64,000 nt of DNA from Proteles cristata cristata (lineage: Eukaryota > Chordata > Mammalia > Carnivora > Hyaenidae): the NCBI GenBank assembly GCA_017311185.1, contig JAESUZ010003526.1, positions 682,001 to 746,000 on the forward strand, given 5' to 3'. Positions 50,935 to 62,434 of the stretch are shown here, piece by piece. How positions within the stretch are numbered: the first letter of the stretch is position 1; each line of letters begins with the position of its first letter. Below the pieces are notes generated by a model. That model saw only the letters and a list, made by a program, of their open reading frames with translations, did no database searches and had not been told where the DNA came from. A program made the translations under genes and the position numbers.

Positions 50935-51132
50935 TTTAAAAAAGAAGTTTATTTATTTTGAGAGAGAGCGTCCGACCATGAGCAGGGGAGGGGCTGAGAG
51001 AGAGGAAGAGAGAGGACACTAAGTGGACAGTGCAGAGCCTGGCACGGGACTCGAGCCCGTGAACTGCGAGATCAGGACCTGAGCCAAAATCAAGAGTCAT
51101 GCTTAACCGACTGAGCCACCCAGGCCTGCCCC
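50935..51132 (-). mobile_element. Carnivore SINE, minus
   Basis: TTGGCAAATGCTT is repeated exactly (50922 and 51133). Confidence 0.9.
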
Positions 51133-51855
51133 TTGGCAAATGCTTCTCAGCTAAACCTACTGTGTGCTAGCCACTGTTCGGTGTGCCAGGATGCATCCTT
51201 GCACAGCAAATCACAAGAACGGCTTATGTTCTTAAGGGGGGAGGGGGCTACATAACAACAGCATAGAAAAGAACTCCTGTGATGAGAGATGTGTTGTTAA
51301 ATGATAAGCCCCACAGGAAAAGAAAAAGCAGACTGGGAGCGCCAGCTGGGGGAGGGATGTGGGTTCCTGGGCCTCACTAAGCAGGTGACATTTGAGTCAA
51401 GACCTGGAGGTGGGGGGTGAGCCAAGCAGATGTGTGAGGATGGGCATTCCAGGCAAAAGGGACGGCCCAGTCAAGGGAGTGAGCCAGCTGTGCTGGAGGA
51501 ATGAGGAGCTGAAGAGGAGGAGGAGGTGAGGGCAGAGGTGACAAGAACTTGGCCTTGGGAGGGCGCAGCGGGGGAGACACACGGGAGAGTCCGCCCCTGC
51601 GGGACCTCACTGATCATTATCCTAATAAGGATTTTGGCTTGTACTCCAGCGTCGCTGGAAGATGTGAGCAGAGGAGGGACGCGACCCGATGTATGTTGTA
51701 AAGGATTTTGGTGGGTGGTGGGCAACCGCACAAGGAGAGAGAACGATCAGGAGGTCACTGTGGACCTGGGCGACGCGGTGGTGCCACCGCAGAGAAGAGA
51801 GGAGAGGGCCTCGTCTGCGTGTGTTTTGAAGGTAGAGCCAAAAGAGTGTGCTGAT

Positions 51856-52065
51856 GGGGGCACCTGGGTGGCTCGGTCGGTGAAACGTCCGACTCTTGAT
51901 TTCAACCCAGATTGTGATCTCATGGTTCCTGAGGTCGAGCCCCACACTGAGCCCAGTGCCTGCAGTGCAGAACCTGCTTGGGATTCTCTCTCTCCCTCTC
52001 TTTCTGCCCCTCCCCTGCTCATGCATGCACGCTCTCTCTCAAAATGAATAAACTTAAAATAGAAA
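51856..52065 (+). mobile_element. Carnivore SINE, plus
   Basis: GGGGGCACCTGGGTGGCTCG head, CTCAAAATGAATAAACTTAA tail. Confidence 0.88.
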
Positions 52066-52464
52066 AAGGATATATATATTTTAAAAACAGATTTGCTGAA
52101 GGACTGGGTGAGAAATGGAACAACAAATGTAACAACAGTGAATAGCAGTTCAGTCCAAGGTCTTTCAGAGGATGGAGTGGCCACCGTGTAAAGTTGCTAC
52201 GGCATTCGTTTCCTATGGAATTTTAGCTTACGGAGGTGACTGAGTGAAGACAGAGAGGACAGTGCCCACTGAAAAGTTTTATTACAATTCCCAGGAGTTG
52301 GGGGCGTGCTGTGTTACACAGGGCCACGTGTTACACAGGGCCATTGCTCACATTGGGGTCATGAAGTAGAAGGAGTGAGAGGAAAGCCGAGGCCAGAGTC
52401 TTTAATGGGGTTTCCGAGGGAATGACAAGTCAGGACACAGTAAAGAATTTAGGATGGACTAGTT

Positions 52465-52684
52465 GTTTTTTGTTTTTTTTTAATATTTTATTTATTTCTA
52501 GGAGAGAGAGACAGCGTGAGCAGGGGAGGGTCAGAGAGAGAGGGAGTCACAGACTGAAACAGGCTCCAGGCTCTGAGCTGGCAGTCAGCACAGAGCCCGA
52601 CGCGGGGCTCGAACCCACGAATCGCGAGATCATGACCTAAGCGAAAGTCGGACGCTTAACCGACTAAGTCACCCAGGCACCCCT
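52465..52684 (-). mobile_element. Carnivore SINE, minus (young subfamily)
   Basis: A 14-bp exact duplication AGGATGGACTAGTT at 52451 and 52685. Nearly identical in body to the copies at 50551 and 62825. Confidence 0.92.
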
Positions 52685-53052
52685 AGGATGGACTAGTTTT
52701 AATAATTCCAGTGGGCCTTGGGGGCATGTGGCTGTCCTTGGCTGTCTGGTACCTGGCTCTGGGGTGGGACCAGGGCGAGGGATGTTGGCTTGGTGTGTCA
52801 GCATTTGATAAGGAGGTGGCTGGAGGCATGGGGTGTAGATGGGTGGTTTGCACATGAAGGGCAAGCTGGGAAGTGGGGAGCCTTTGCCGTCTTTAAGAAT
52901 TGGCTGGCCCTGGGAGTGGCAGTGTCTCCTCAGTCAACAAGGTCACAAAAGCCAGGGCATCAAGAATAAAGAAAATAAGAAAATACATAGTTACGATTGT
53001 TGGCCCTGTGATGAATGGATCAAAGGGATAAATCTAAGAAAACAGAGCAGTT

Positions 53053-53262
53053 GGAGCATCTGGGTGGTGCGGTCAAGGCTAACCGTCCGACTTCAGCTCT
53101 GGTGAGGATCTCACGACTTGGCTTGTGAGTTCGAGCCCCATGTCGGGCTCTCTGCTGTCAGGGATTCTCGGTCCCCTTCTCTCTTACCCCTCCCCAGCTC
53201 ATTCTCTCTCTCTTTCTCTCTAAATAAATAAATAAACTTAAAAAAAAATAAAGAAAAACAAA
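53053..53262 (+). mobile_element. Carnivore SINE, plus, divergent head
   Basis: GGAGCATCTGGGTGGTGCGG head. AAAACAGAGCAGTT / AAAAGAGAACAGTT flank it. Confidence 0.88.
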
Positions 53263-53791
53263 GAAAAGAGAACAGTTATGTTTTCCAGATGCTAGAAAGA
53301 GACAGCCTGAACTCTCAGGACTTGAGCTAATGGACGTCTGTTGGCCATTCCCACCAAATCCAGTCGGCACAAGGTGGGTATGAGTTCTCCACCAGTCATC
53401 ACCAGTCATCAGGGATGTGGTTGGCAGAGGCTGTGCCATCTTTAACCCTGCCTTCCACAACTGTCCCAGGGAAGGCAGAGGCTCAAGCGACAGGCTTCCA
53501 CGCGCCGGGTCTGGAAGGGGTGGGCATTGCTTTTCCCTGATCAGTGGCCACAGCCAACTGCACGCGGGGAAAGGTGGCCTAGCTGGGTGCCTGGGGGAAC
53601 AGGGGAATCGATTTGGTGAACAACTGGCCAGTCTGAGGTGCACCAGCTGTGGGTGGAATAGGTCTGGAGGAAGAGCAGAAGGTCACCTTTCGATATGGTA
53701 AGTCTACATAAATATCCATTAGACTTGTAAGTGGTGGTGATGTGTGGATGTGAAGCTCATGAGAAGGTCTGGACTAGGAGTAAAAACGTAA

Positions 53792-53998
53792 GGGGCGCCC
53801 GGGTGGTTCAGTCGGTTATGCATCCGACTTCAGCTCGGGTCATGATCTTGTGGTCTGTGGGTTCAAGCCCCACATCAGGCTCTGTGCTGACAGCTCAGAG
53901 CCTGGAGCCTGCTTCGGATTCTGTGTCTCCCTCTCTCTCTGCCCCTCCTCCACTCACACTCTGTCTCTCTGTCTCAAAAATAAACATTTAAAATTAAA
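53792..53998 (+). mobile_element. Carnivore SINE, plus
   Basis: GGGGCGCCCGGGTGGTTCAG head, then (AT)n after the tail at 54000. Confidence 0.88.
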
Positions 53999-54179
53999 AT
54001 ATATATATATATATTTCTACAGTCCTGGTAGCAGCTTCTCCAGAAGTCTGTAAATTCTATTTCAAAGATTCCTCAAATGACATGAACAAACAAGGCTTCC
54101 CAGGTTTGGGTTTGGAGGACCCACCCCTTCCAAGCAGAAAAGGCCAGCTGCCTAGAGAATACTTCATATTCAGTTTATC

Positions 54180-54300
54180 TCTCTTGGCCCTTGAGGTAGG
54201 AATGATTCTCATGTAATTTATGAAGCAACTGAGGCCCAGGGGAGTTGTGACCAAAGTAGGCACAACGGCACAGATACCGGGACTCTTGCAATGTGAGTCA
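54180..54300 (-). repeat. MIR relic, minus
   Basis: TTTATGAAGCAACTGAGGCC in the conserved centre. Confidence 0.5.
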
Positions 54301-54559
54301 TATTTCAGAACACTTCCGCTCCCCCAAATGTAAACTTCGTCGGCACAAGCATAGTTGGAAACGAAGCCCAGTGAGCCACGTCGTGTGGAATTTGGAGGCT
54401 GAGAATTGTTGGAGACCCACCCCTGGGGAAGGGCTCTTACAGACCTCCACGCTGGCGTGGGCCTCTCTAGGTCCCAGGGGGCTTTCACAGAACCTTCTTT
54501 AAACGTTACCGAAACCTCACACACAGGTATTCACAACCACACTCTACTATGGTATGTTC

Positions 54560-54765
54560 CCTTGTGGTCACTGGACTTGGAATTGGAGGCCCTGCTCTCA
54601 GCTCTCGGCCCCGCTGTTGAATAGCTTGAGCCACTTGACCAGTCACTTTGCGTGGCTAGTAACCGCACTTTGTAAAAGGTGGGTGAGAACTGCAAGCTCA
54701 AACCTCAGAAAGCCCCCTCTCTGGCCTAGAGCCTGGCACATGATAAACATTCAATAAATGTGGAT
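54560..54765 (+). repeat. MIR relic, plus
   Basis: Starts near CACTGGACTTGGAATTGGAG and ends GAGCCTGGCACATGATAAAC then ATTCAATAAATG, both MIR landmarks. Confidence 0.65.
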
Positions 54766-54839
54766 GGAGTCTGAGGAGGAAGTGAAACCCACAGAGGAGA
54801 AATCACTTACAGCGGCCCTGGCATTCAAGAAAAACTTCT

Positions 54840-54965
54840 GAGCAAACAATATGCCTGGTGCATGATTTCATAGCAACCATGTTATTCCCATTTTTAAGAT
54901 ACAGAAACATTCAGAGAGGTTAAGACATTTAACCAAGTTCACCCTGTTATGAACCTTAGATCTGG
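54840..54965 (-). repeat. MIR relic, minus
   Basis: ATTCCCATTTTTAAGATACA and TTCAGAGAGGTTAAGACATT follow reversed MIR. Confidence 0.65.
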
Positions 54966-55004
54966 ACAGAGAGTCATTTCCCAGGACCCACTTTCCACCC
55001 CCAA

Positions 55005-55135
55005 TTTTTTATTAAAAACATACAGAAAAGTTGAAAGAGTAATTCAATACACACCTACATGCTGTTAACATATGGCCCCTTGAGCATTTTTTCTTGAAAT
55101 GTGTATTTGGAACTATTTAGCATAAGATACAAACG
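55005..55135 (-). repeat. Old L1-like fragment
   Basis: ATACAGAAAAGTTGAAAGAG and CTACATGCTGTTAACATATG are motifs of an old L1 3' region. Confidence 0.5.
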
Positions 55136-55140
55136 TCGTG

Positions 55141-55505
55141 TTCTTTAACTGATATAGACTGAATGTTTGTATCCCTCAAAATTCATATACAGAAGCCCTA
55201 ACCCCCAGTGTATTTGACCCTTTGGAAGGGTCAGATGAGATCATAATGGGATCAGTGCCCTTATAAGAACAGACACCTTCCCCCCCTCTCTTTCCTTGTG
55301 CACACACAACCTAGTAAAGGTCATGTGAGGACACAGCTAGAAGGCGACTGTCTACAATCCAGGAACAGGGCTCTCAGATCCCAACCATACTGGCTCTCTG
55401 ATCTCAGACTTCCAGCCTCCAGAGCTGTGAGAAAAACTGAATTTTGTTGTTTAAGCCTCCCAGTGTGTGGTATTTGTTATGGCAGTCTGAGCAGACTAAG
55501 ACAAT
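55141..55505 (+). repeat. Solo MaLR-type LTR (MLT1/MST-like)
   Basis: TGATATAGACTGAATGTTTG start, CCCTAACCCCCAGTGTATTT, GTGCCCTTATAAGAACAGAC, CATGTGAGGACACAGCTAGA, CCAGCCTCCAGAGCTGTGAG and GCAGTCTGAGCAGACTAAGA end. A single full-length LTR with no internal genes. Confidence 0.8.
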
Positions 55506-55546
55506 CCTAAATGCCACTGGATACATCTGTTAAGAATGAAAACATT

Positions 55547-55748
55547 CTCAGGGCGCCTGGGTGGCTCAGTCACTTAAGCGTCCGACTTTGGCTCAGGTCA
55601 TAATCTCACAGTTTGTGGGTTCAAGCCTCACGTGGGGCTCTGTGCTGACAACTCAGAGCCCAGAGCCTGCTTCAGATTCTGTGTCTCCCTTTCTCTGCCC
55701 CTTCCCTGCTTGTACTCTATTAAAAATAAATAAACATTAATGTTTTTT
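55547..55748 (+). mobile_element. Carnivore SINE, plus
   Basis: AAGAATGAAAACATT / AAGAATAAAAACATT flank it at 55532 and 55749. Confidence 0.92.
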
Positions 55749-56269
55749 AAAGAATAAAAACATTGCCCTACATCCAGTTTCCTAATTTCCTATCCAAAGT
55801 CGAAATTTTAGTTGGCTAAAGAATGTCTTTTTATAGCTGCTTTTGAAATGTTAAACCAGATTCTAGGCAAGGGCCACACATTATATTTAATAACTTTTTA
55901 TCTAGAACAGTCTCCCTGTTGCACCTTTTGGTCATTGACAATTTTGAAGAGCCCCAGCCACCTGTCTTATAAAATGTATCACTTTCTAGATTTGTCTGAT
56001 GGTTCCTCAGATACAGTATTTTTTGGCACGAATTCCACGTAGGAGATGCTACTTTATAATACACCGTATCACGAGGCATCTGACGGCTGGTGGTAAGGCT
56101 AAGTTGCAACATTTCGTTAATGTGGTAAGCGGGACCGCTTTCATCCTCTACACAAAGTAAGAGCCATCAGCTTTCAGCTCAGCGCTTCTTGACACCAGCA
56201 GAATCAGGTGCGCTTGGAACCCAAAGTTCACGTTCACCACCTAAGAGCCCCTCTTTGTCTCCCAAGCTC

Positions 56270-56608
56270 GCATCCTGCCCAGCTCGACCCTGGCCCAGTA
56301 CAGCCTGGCCCCGCCCCTCCCCGGCCTGGCCCCGCCCCTCCCCGGCCTGGCCCCGCCCCCTCCTGGCCCCGCCCCGGTTCTTAGCCGGCGAAGGTTGGGA
56401 GGCCCGCCCCGCCGGCCCAGCGGGCGGAACCAATGTGTCTAGCACTCCGCTCGACGTGCCCGTCCGGACTCTGAATCCCGGAGCGCCGGGCGCATGAGGA
56501 CGCTGTTCTCTGTGCGCTTCCGGGCGCACGCAGTTCGGCCGCGGCCGAGAGGGCGGAATTCCCGGTGCCGGTGCCGTCTCTGCCGGTGCGCCCGGTTCAG
56601 CCGCCACC
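56270..56608 (+). promoter_or_regulatory. DRG2: DRG2 promoter and 5' UTR, GC-box rich
   Basis: The 340 bp before the DRG2 ATG are CpG-rich and TATA-less. They contain at least four CCCCGCCCC GC boxes in a tandem repeat (56303-56376), a CCAAT box (56430-56434) and an ETS core CTTCCGG (56517-56523). This is typical of a broadly expressed gene. The start site cannot be fixed. Confidence 0.75.
56303..56376 (+). repeat. 21-bp tandem repeat carrying GC boxes
   Basis: CCTGGCCCCGCCCCTCCCCGG repeats with a 21-bp period (cores at 56304, 56325, 56346) plus a shortened fourth copy at 56362. Each copy holds one Sp1/KLF-type CCCCGCCCC box, so copy number sets the number of boxes. Confidence 0.85.
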
Positions 56609-56672
56609 ATGGGGATCCTGGAGAAGATCTCCGAGATCGAGAAGGAGATCGCTCGGACGCAGAAGAACAAGG
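56609..56672 (+). CDS. DRG2: DRG2 exon 1 coding part
   Basis: There are 21 codons ([21 protein letters not shown]) plus the first base of Ala22. The donor is AAGG|GTGAGG. Confidence 0.94.
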
Positions 56673-59600
56673 GTGAGGGCCGGCCTGGCGGGGCCTTCCT
56701 TTCTGCCCGCCTCAGTTTTCCTGTCCGTAAAATGGGGGAACAACTCCAGCGATAGAGCTGAAGCGGGCTCAAAAGCCGCAGAGAAGTGCCAGAGACGTGA
56801 CATCGTCTCCCAGCGCCCCCGAGGCAGGCAGGACCAGGCGGGATCCGGGTCGCAACGCGCTGGCCTGATTGCCAACGATCTCTGTGAGATCTGCTTGGTG
56901 CCAGACCAGGTGACCGAGTAGAGAAATCCCAGCGCACAGCCAGCATCCGACCCAGAGAGGCATGGTCTGGGTTCAAACCTGGGTCTCCTGGTGGTCGGGC
57001 CTGGGGAGTTGGCGCTCTCCCGTTTGTGCTGGCAAGTCCAAGAGGACACCTTTCCCAGGTACAGCCTCACCCAGCACCTCGGGAACAGAGGCCATCAAGA
57101 CTCGAGTGTGGCGGACCTGGATTTGAACTCCAGCGCCACCAGGACCTGCTGTGAAAGCTTGGAAAGTCACGTCACCTCTCCGAGTCTCAGTGTCCTCATT
57201 TGTCTCGGTCTCGTCTTAGCCCACAGCTAGGTTAAGCCAGATAGCATGTGCAGAGTACTAGGCACGTGGTAAGCACTGAGTGTTTAAAGTCAACCCCCAA
57301 CACGGGTAGCACATCACGAAAGATCAAATCTAGGCTTCAGAGTGTAAGGGCTGGAAGAGCTCACGGGAGAAGAGCAGTGGGGAGAAGCAAATGACACCCA
57401 AGAAGGCTTCCAGGAGGAGGTGGGACTCGGGCTGCTTAAGGGGAGGGTACTGCAGGTGAGGGGCACTTCCGAGGCAAACGCGTGGGAGTCTAGGTGAGCG
57501 TGGTGTGTTCATGGGGCAGTTCTAGATCTAGAACAATCTAGATCAGAAGGAGGATCTGGAGTCATGGGGGAATACGTCTGGCCAGGGTGAGTGAGGCCCG
57601 GGGCCTAGCCAGTCCTGCTGTGGGGTTGTGGGAGCAGGAAGCATAGTGGGTGGCTAGTCTCAGTGTCTTCCTTCTTTGGCTCCACTGAGTTCTGGAGGCT
57701 GAGAAGTTGGGGGCCTTCTTTCATTCATTCATTATGTAAGTCTTTTTTTTTTTTTTTTTAAGTTGATTTATTTTGAGAGGGAGAGAGCATGAGCAGGGTA
57801 GGGGCAGAGAGAGGGGGAGAGAGAATCCAAAGCAGGCTCTGCACTGTCAGCACAGAGCTCAGTGAGGGGCTCGAATTCACAAACATTGAGATCATGACCT
57901 GAGCTGAAATCAAGAGTCACACGCTTAACCGACTGAGCCACCCAGGTGCCCCTCATGATGTAAATCTCGACTGAGCCCTTACTATGTGCTGGGCACTCTG
58001 GTTAAGGTCATCGGCACAGCAGGCACATCCTTGCTCTCAGCGGAGCTGACCTTCCAGTGGATAGTCTGTAAACGAATAACCAAGTAAATAAGATTGTTTC
58101 ACCCAGCAGTAAGTGCTGTGAAGGCAAACCAGGGTGATACAGCAGGGGTGGGGGTGGGGGCCTACTAAGGTGGAATGATCAGAGAAAACCTCCGTGAGGT
58201 GGGGACATTGGAGTTCAGACCAGAATGAGAAGGTACCAGCCAAGCAGAGCTCAGGGGCAAGACTGTTTCCAGCAGAGGAACAAACATCACTAAGGCAGGG
58301 ACCAAGGTAGCTTGTCAAGGATCTGAAGGTCGGGCTGGAGTGCGGCGATGGGCAAGGAAAGGGCCAGTCATGTAGGGCCTCGTAGGTCATGGGAAAGAGT
58401 CCGAGTTGTGTTCTCAGGGCAGGGGGAGCTAGTGGAGGGTGTTTAAACAGGGGAGAGATGGAGCCTGATACCTGTCTTAAAAGCTCCCACAGGCTGCCCT
58501 GTGGATGCCCAGGATCAAGGAACGTAGCAGGGAGGCTAGACGCGCTGGTAGGAGAGGGGATGGAAAGGTGACTTAAGCATGAAGACTCAGTCCTCCCTTC
58601 AGAGGTGCTCAGGATCTTATGAGCGAGGAGGACAGGAAGGACCAGATGAACCTGATGGTTGCTGAACCCATTCTTGACCACTTCTCTCTGCCGTCCATTC
58701 ACTCATTCACTTGTTAGACGTTTCCTGAGGACCTGCCCTGAGCCACAGGAAGCTGGGGGCCCTGCCCCATTTGAGTGAGGGAAGTAAAGAAACAAGATAG
58801 TTTCAAATGATGATACGAGCCATGAAGACAATGCATAGGTTCATGAAGCAGAGCGGGGGCCTGAGAAAGGGAGGGGGTTACTGTGGATCAGAATAGTAAC
58901 CATCTTTTCTTGGGTGCTTAAGGGTGCTAAGCATTATTCTTACACTTTCCTTAAGCCTTACAAAAATCCAGTGGAGTGGTTACTACTGATAACATCCCCG
59001 ATACGCAGATTGAGAAACTGATAGACAAGAAGATTAAGGAACTTTTCCAAAGTTAAATGGCCAGGAATAGCACCTTGGGATTCTAACACAGGTTCCTTGC
59101 CTCTGCGGAACACTGCCCGGGACAGCCACCCCCTCCGGCTGAGCATGGGAGGCCTCTTTGAAGAGGTGACATCTGAACTGAGCCTCAGATGTCGAGAAGG
59201 AGCCGGGCCCCGGAAGACCAGATTGAACTGGAAGGAATGGCAAATGCGAAGGTCCTGAGGCACGAATGGTGTCAACATGTCCTGAAGAAGCAAAAAAAAA
59301 GCCACCGTGGCTGGAATATAGTAAATAAAAGAGAGTGGAAGGAGGTGTTGGAGCAGGAGGGAGGGACCAGGTTACCAAGCCACAGCCCCCTTTCACAGGG
59401 AAGATTTTGTAACAACTTTACTGTCGTGAAATACTGTTCCCCATCAGTAGGGCCGCTTTTGTGCACCGAATTTGAGGAAAATCAGTATGCTCTAATCCTA
59501 ATACAAAGGCAGAGCCAAAGGAAAGTAAATTATTATTAAAATAGCGTTCATTTCAATATTGAAATGCTGGGACACAGCCAAGATACAGTGGCGTTATAAC

Positions 59601-60462
59601 GAAGCGGTGAGATGTGTGCACCTCTGGGCAGAATCACCGGGTGTGTGGCCTCAGCCACGACGCATACCAGTGCACAGTGTGTTACATCGGTGACTCGGGC
59701 ACCCTGCAAGAGGCATCCCAGTTGGCCGACGGGGAGCCCCTCTGGGCAGAGTTTGAAACACAACATGCTAGACTCTTTCCTTGACCTACCCAGTAGCGGC
59801 AGTCCTAGAAATATCGGTACCTATTAACACAGTAAGAAAATGTCCTGTGGTTTTCTTTGTGTGAAACAGAATTAGGCTCTTGGCCCGGGCACTCCTAACC
59901 CAGGTTTCCCCCCTACAGGTGTCTTAGGGCCACGAAAATACAATGGCACATGGAACAATTCCTGGTGGTGCCAGACTGACTCACAGCTTGTGGGGCCCCT
60001 GGCTTCCCTGGCCCCTGGCTGACAAATGGCCTGGAGACCTCACCCTCACACTGACCACAGAAAACATCCTCCAGAACACCCCAGGGAGTGGTGCTGTCCC
60101 CGTTGAGAACCACTGGCATGGGGTCGTGCGGTCTCAATGAGGAGACTAGCTTGTATCCGAAATGAAGTGAGACGCTAAGGGGCCATTGCCCTCTGGGTGT
60201 GATGTCTCCAGCCAGCATCTGGCTGTAGGTGGGGTCGCACCTCACCCACAGGGCTTGGATACCCTGCGTGCTTACCTTCTGTCTTGCTTTACGTCCTTTA
60301 GCCACTGAGTATCATCTGGGCCTGCTGAAAGCAAAACTGGCCAAGTATCGGGCCCAGCTGCTGGAACCGTCCAAATCGGCCTCGTCCAAAGGAGAGGGTT
60401 TCGACGTCATGAAGTCGGGCGACGCCCGCGTGGCGCTGATTGGATTTCCCTCTGTGGGTAAG
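56609..60462 (+). CDS. DRG2: DRG2, developmentally regulated GTP-binding protein 2: first two coding exons, remainder beyond the right edge
   Basis: Exons 56609-56672 and 60302-60462 join in phase 1 to give the first 75 residues, [20 protein letters not shown]...[11 protein letters not shown], which I recognise as DRG2. DRGs are OBG-like GTPases associated with ribosomes. DRG2 partners with RWDD1 (DFRP2) and has been linked to translation and microtubule or endosome dynamics. The visible part is the N-terminal helical region (1-60) and the start of the G domain. The G1 P-loop GFPSVGK is cut exactly after its Lys, so the catalytic Ser/Thr comes from the next exon. The ATG has a perfect Kozak context (GCCGCCACCATGG). 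No exon encoding STFL was seen by eye up to 64000. Confidence 0.94.
57105..57290 (+). repeat. MIR relic, plus
   Basis: GACCTGGATTTGAACTCCAG, AAAGTCACGTCACCTCTCCG and GTACTAGGCACGTGGTAAGC are in MIR order, in DRG2 intron 1. Confidence 0.65.
57744..57953 (-). mobile_element. Carnivore SINE, minus
   Basis: ATGTAAGTCT / ATGTAAATCT flank it. Confidence 0.9.
57960..58560. repeat. Ancient mammalian repeat, class not determined
   Basis: TTACTATGTGCTGGGCACTC, TGGGGACATTGGAGTTCAGA, GTCATGTAGGGCCTCGTAGG and GTTTAAACAGGGGAGAGATG recur in many mammalian loci. Related stretches lie near 57330-57640, 59140-59350 and 51150-51800. I could not name the family. Confidence 0.4.
58910..59095 (-). repeat. MIR relic, minus
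   Basis: GCTAAGCATTATTCTTACAC, TAAGCCTTACAAAAATCCAG and GCAGATTGAGAAACTGATAG fit a reversed MIR. Confidence 0.6.
60302..60462 (+). CDS. DRG2: DRG2 exon 2, ending in the P-loop
   Basis: This 161-nt exon encodes (A)[20 protein letters not shown] through [14 protein letters not shown]. The acceptor is GTCCTTTAG. The donor must be AAG|GTCAGT to keep GFPSVGK, although a stronger-looking GTAAGG lies 5 nt upstream (see findings). Confidence 0.93.
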
Positions 60463-61446
60463 GTCAGTGATGGTCGGTGTGGGCCTCGGGGAGGAAGCAG
60501 CCTGTCTCCTGAACACGACTGTGCACCTCCTTGCGCTGCCTTTCTGAATTCGCTCCAGGGACCAAGAAGACCCAGCCTCCCCCTGGATCAGGTCCCCTCC
60601 CCTTTGTCAACCCACACGGTGACCATTGTTTCCTATCTCCGTTCAGGCCCTGACCCATCTGTTGCACACAGACGTGTACTGAGTGGGCACGTGTGCCGGG
60701 CTCCGCCAGGCGCTGGTAATGTAATAGGGAAGGAGCCCACGCAGCGCTCCCCTTCTTAGGGGAGAAATTCAGTCCGCAGACTGTGGATGGCTAGCAAGGC
60801 CTGTTCTGGAGGGTGTGCAGGGCAGGGGCAGAGTTTGCCGGGGGTTCTGGAAGGCTGCTCCGACCCACCTCCTTACCTTCTGGTCCTGCCGAGATGCTTC
60901 AGGCTCATCACATGTTCTCCCTGCTCAGCGCTGGAACCAGCTGTTTTCCCAGGGAGCCCTGGTTCCTTTTCGTGGAGAACGCTCCTGAGAAACCAAGATC
61001 TGGGCGTTTACTTACTTTGTAGCAGAATCGTTCTGTGGTGTAGGTAATAGATGGGAAGTGGGGAGCCCTGCTCAGATATAGGCCAAGGGAATGATGACCA
61101 GGTGGCTTGGACAGGCGCTGGTGGAATAGCTTTTAAACCACTTGAGCTAAAAAAGGTGTTAGACCCATTACTGTGGGCCACGCATTAGGGGCAGTTGGTA
61201 ACAGCTATCACTACCCGAGCACTAACTGCAGGCCCAACCTACTGTGTATGGGCTTTGTTTTGTCTTCCCCTCGGCCTGTATGATGGGTGTGTGTATCACC
61301 GGGGATGGGCATTGCTCTGTGCTCTGTCTACACACGTGCAAGCATGCGCACACTGACAACGGGCTACGTTGGCCCCTGGCATTTCCACTTCCCCATGGGT
61401 AGCTGCCTCGTTCATTCATCACAGTTATCTCCTCTCTTTTTGGTTT

Positions 61447-61630
61447 TTTGTTTGTTTGTTTGTTTGTTTGTTTACAAATAGTTTATTGTCAAGTTGGTTT
61501 CCATATAACACCCAGTGCTCATCCCCACAAGTGCCCCTCTCCGGCTCCTCTCTTAATGGCTGCCCAGAATCCCACGCTGTGGTCATAGCGTCATCAGTGG
61601 TCTGCTCCTTCCGTCCCCTGCCATGGTAGC
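61447..61630 (-). mobile_element. 5'-truncated L1 3' end (felid type), with (GTTT)n
   Basis: TAGTTTATTGTCAAGTTGGT then TTCCATATAACACCCAGTGC TCATCCCC is the reversed 3' end of the young cat L1. The (GTTT)n at 61449-61473 is its decayed A-rich tail. Confidence 0.7.
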
Positions 61631-62434
61631 TAGGTCGCCCCCAGGCCTTTGTTTGCCTGCAAGGTGCTGCAGTGAGCGTCCTCATGCACGGAGCTTGGGG
61701 ACCGGAGCTGGTGTTTGTGGAGGACGCGTCTCGCCAAGTGGGCGCAGCAGCTCCAGGGTGTGGGTTTTAGAAATGGCTGTCATCACACTGCCATTTACCC
61801 CCCGAAGGAGGTCTAGCCACCTCCACAGGGACCGTGTGATGTCTCCAGTGTCTGCTCGTGCACCCCCACACGTGATGCTGCGTCAGCACCGCACTGTGAG
61901 CCAGGCCAGGGTCTGCAGAAGGGTTCCTTCCCAGGGACAGGCAGGTGCTTCTTAATCTTTGGGAGCACTCAGATCCCGGTTGGACCTTAGTCAGTACGCA
62001 GCTGGGTGCACTGCCCCCTGTCCCCCATCCGCGTGGGCTCGGAAAACATAGCATCACTTTTGTTACCATATGAGCAGGTAGGATGAGGATGGGAAGGTTG
62101 CTGGAGCCGAAAGTAGTGAATTGCCCTGGAAGGGAGCCTCTGTGACCCCCCACCCCCCATGGCTCCTCCTCCGGGCCGCTTGTCCCTCTCAACCCTCCGG
62201 CCAACCCTGAGCGCCCGATTGGCGTGCAGCTACCGGCCAGCGCTCAGATACCTGTGGTGATGTGATGGCACTTAGGGACAGCACACAGAGCAGTGCAGGG
62301 ACTCCCCCTCAGCCCCCAGGAGCCCGTGCTGCAGGAGCCCCTCTGGACAGGAGGGACTGTCCCCACCTGTGCCCTCTGCCCGCACCCACAGTCTTCAGTC
62401 CTGGTGCAGTTTCCAGATCCCTCTCTTTGTGGCC

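Larger units (their letters stand above)
49400..56269. other. GID4-DRG2 intergenic region
   Basis: About 7 kb with six SINEs, three MIR relics, a MER20-like MITE, a MaLR LTR and an old L1 piece (listed separately). 49400-50325, 53280-53780 and 55765-56270 show nothing I can name. No gene was recognised. Confidence 0.5.

Noticed and set aside
53158..53643. 161-codon minus ORF and many similar ORFs ending in repeats such as SLSLSL or ERERERE
   Set aside because: These are read-through of the (CT)n/(GA)n part of SINEs in arbitrary frames.
56179..56976. 265-codon minus-strand ORF antisense to the DRG2 promoter and exon 1
   Set aside because: It arises from the GC-rich 21-bp repeat (AGEGRGQ repeats) and antisense exon sequence; no independent evidence of a gene.
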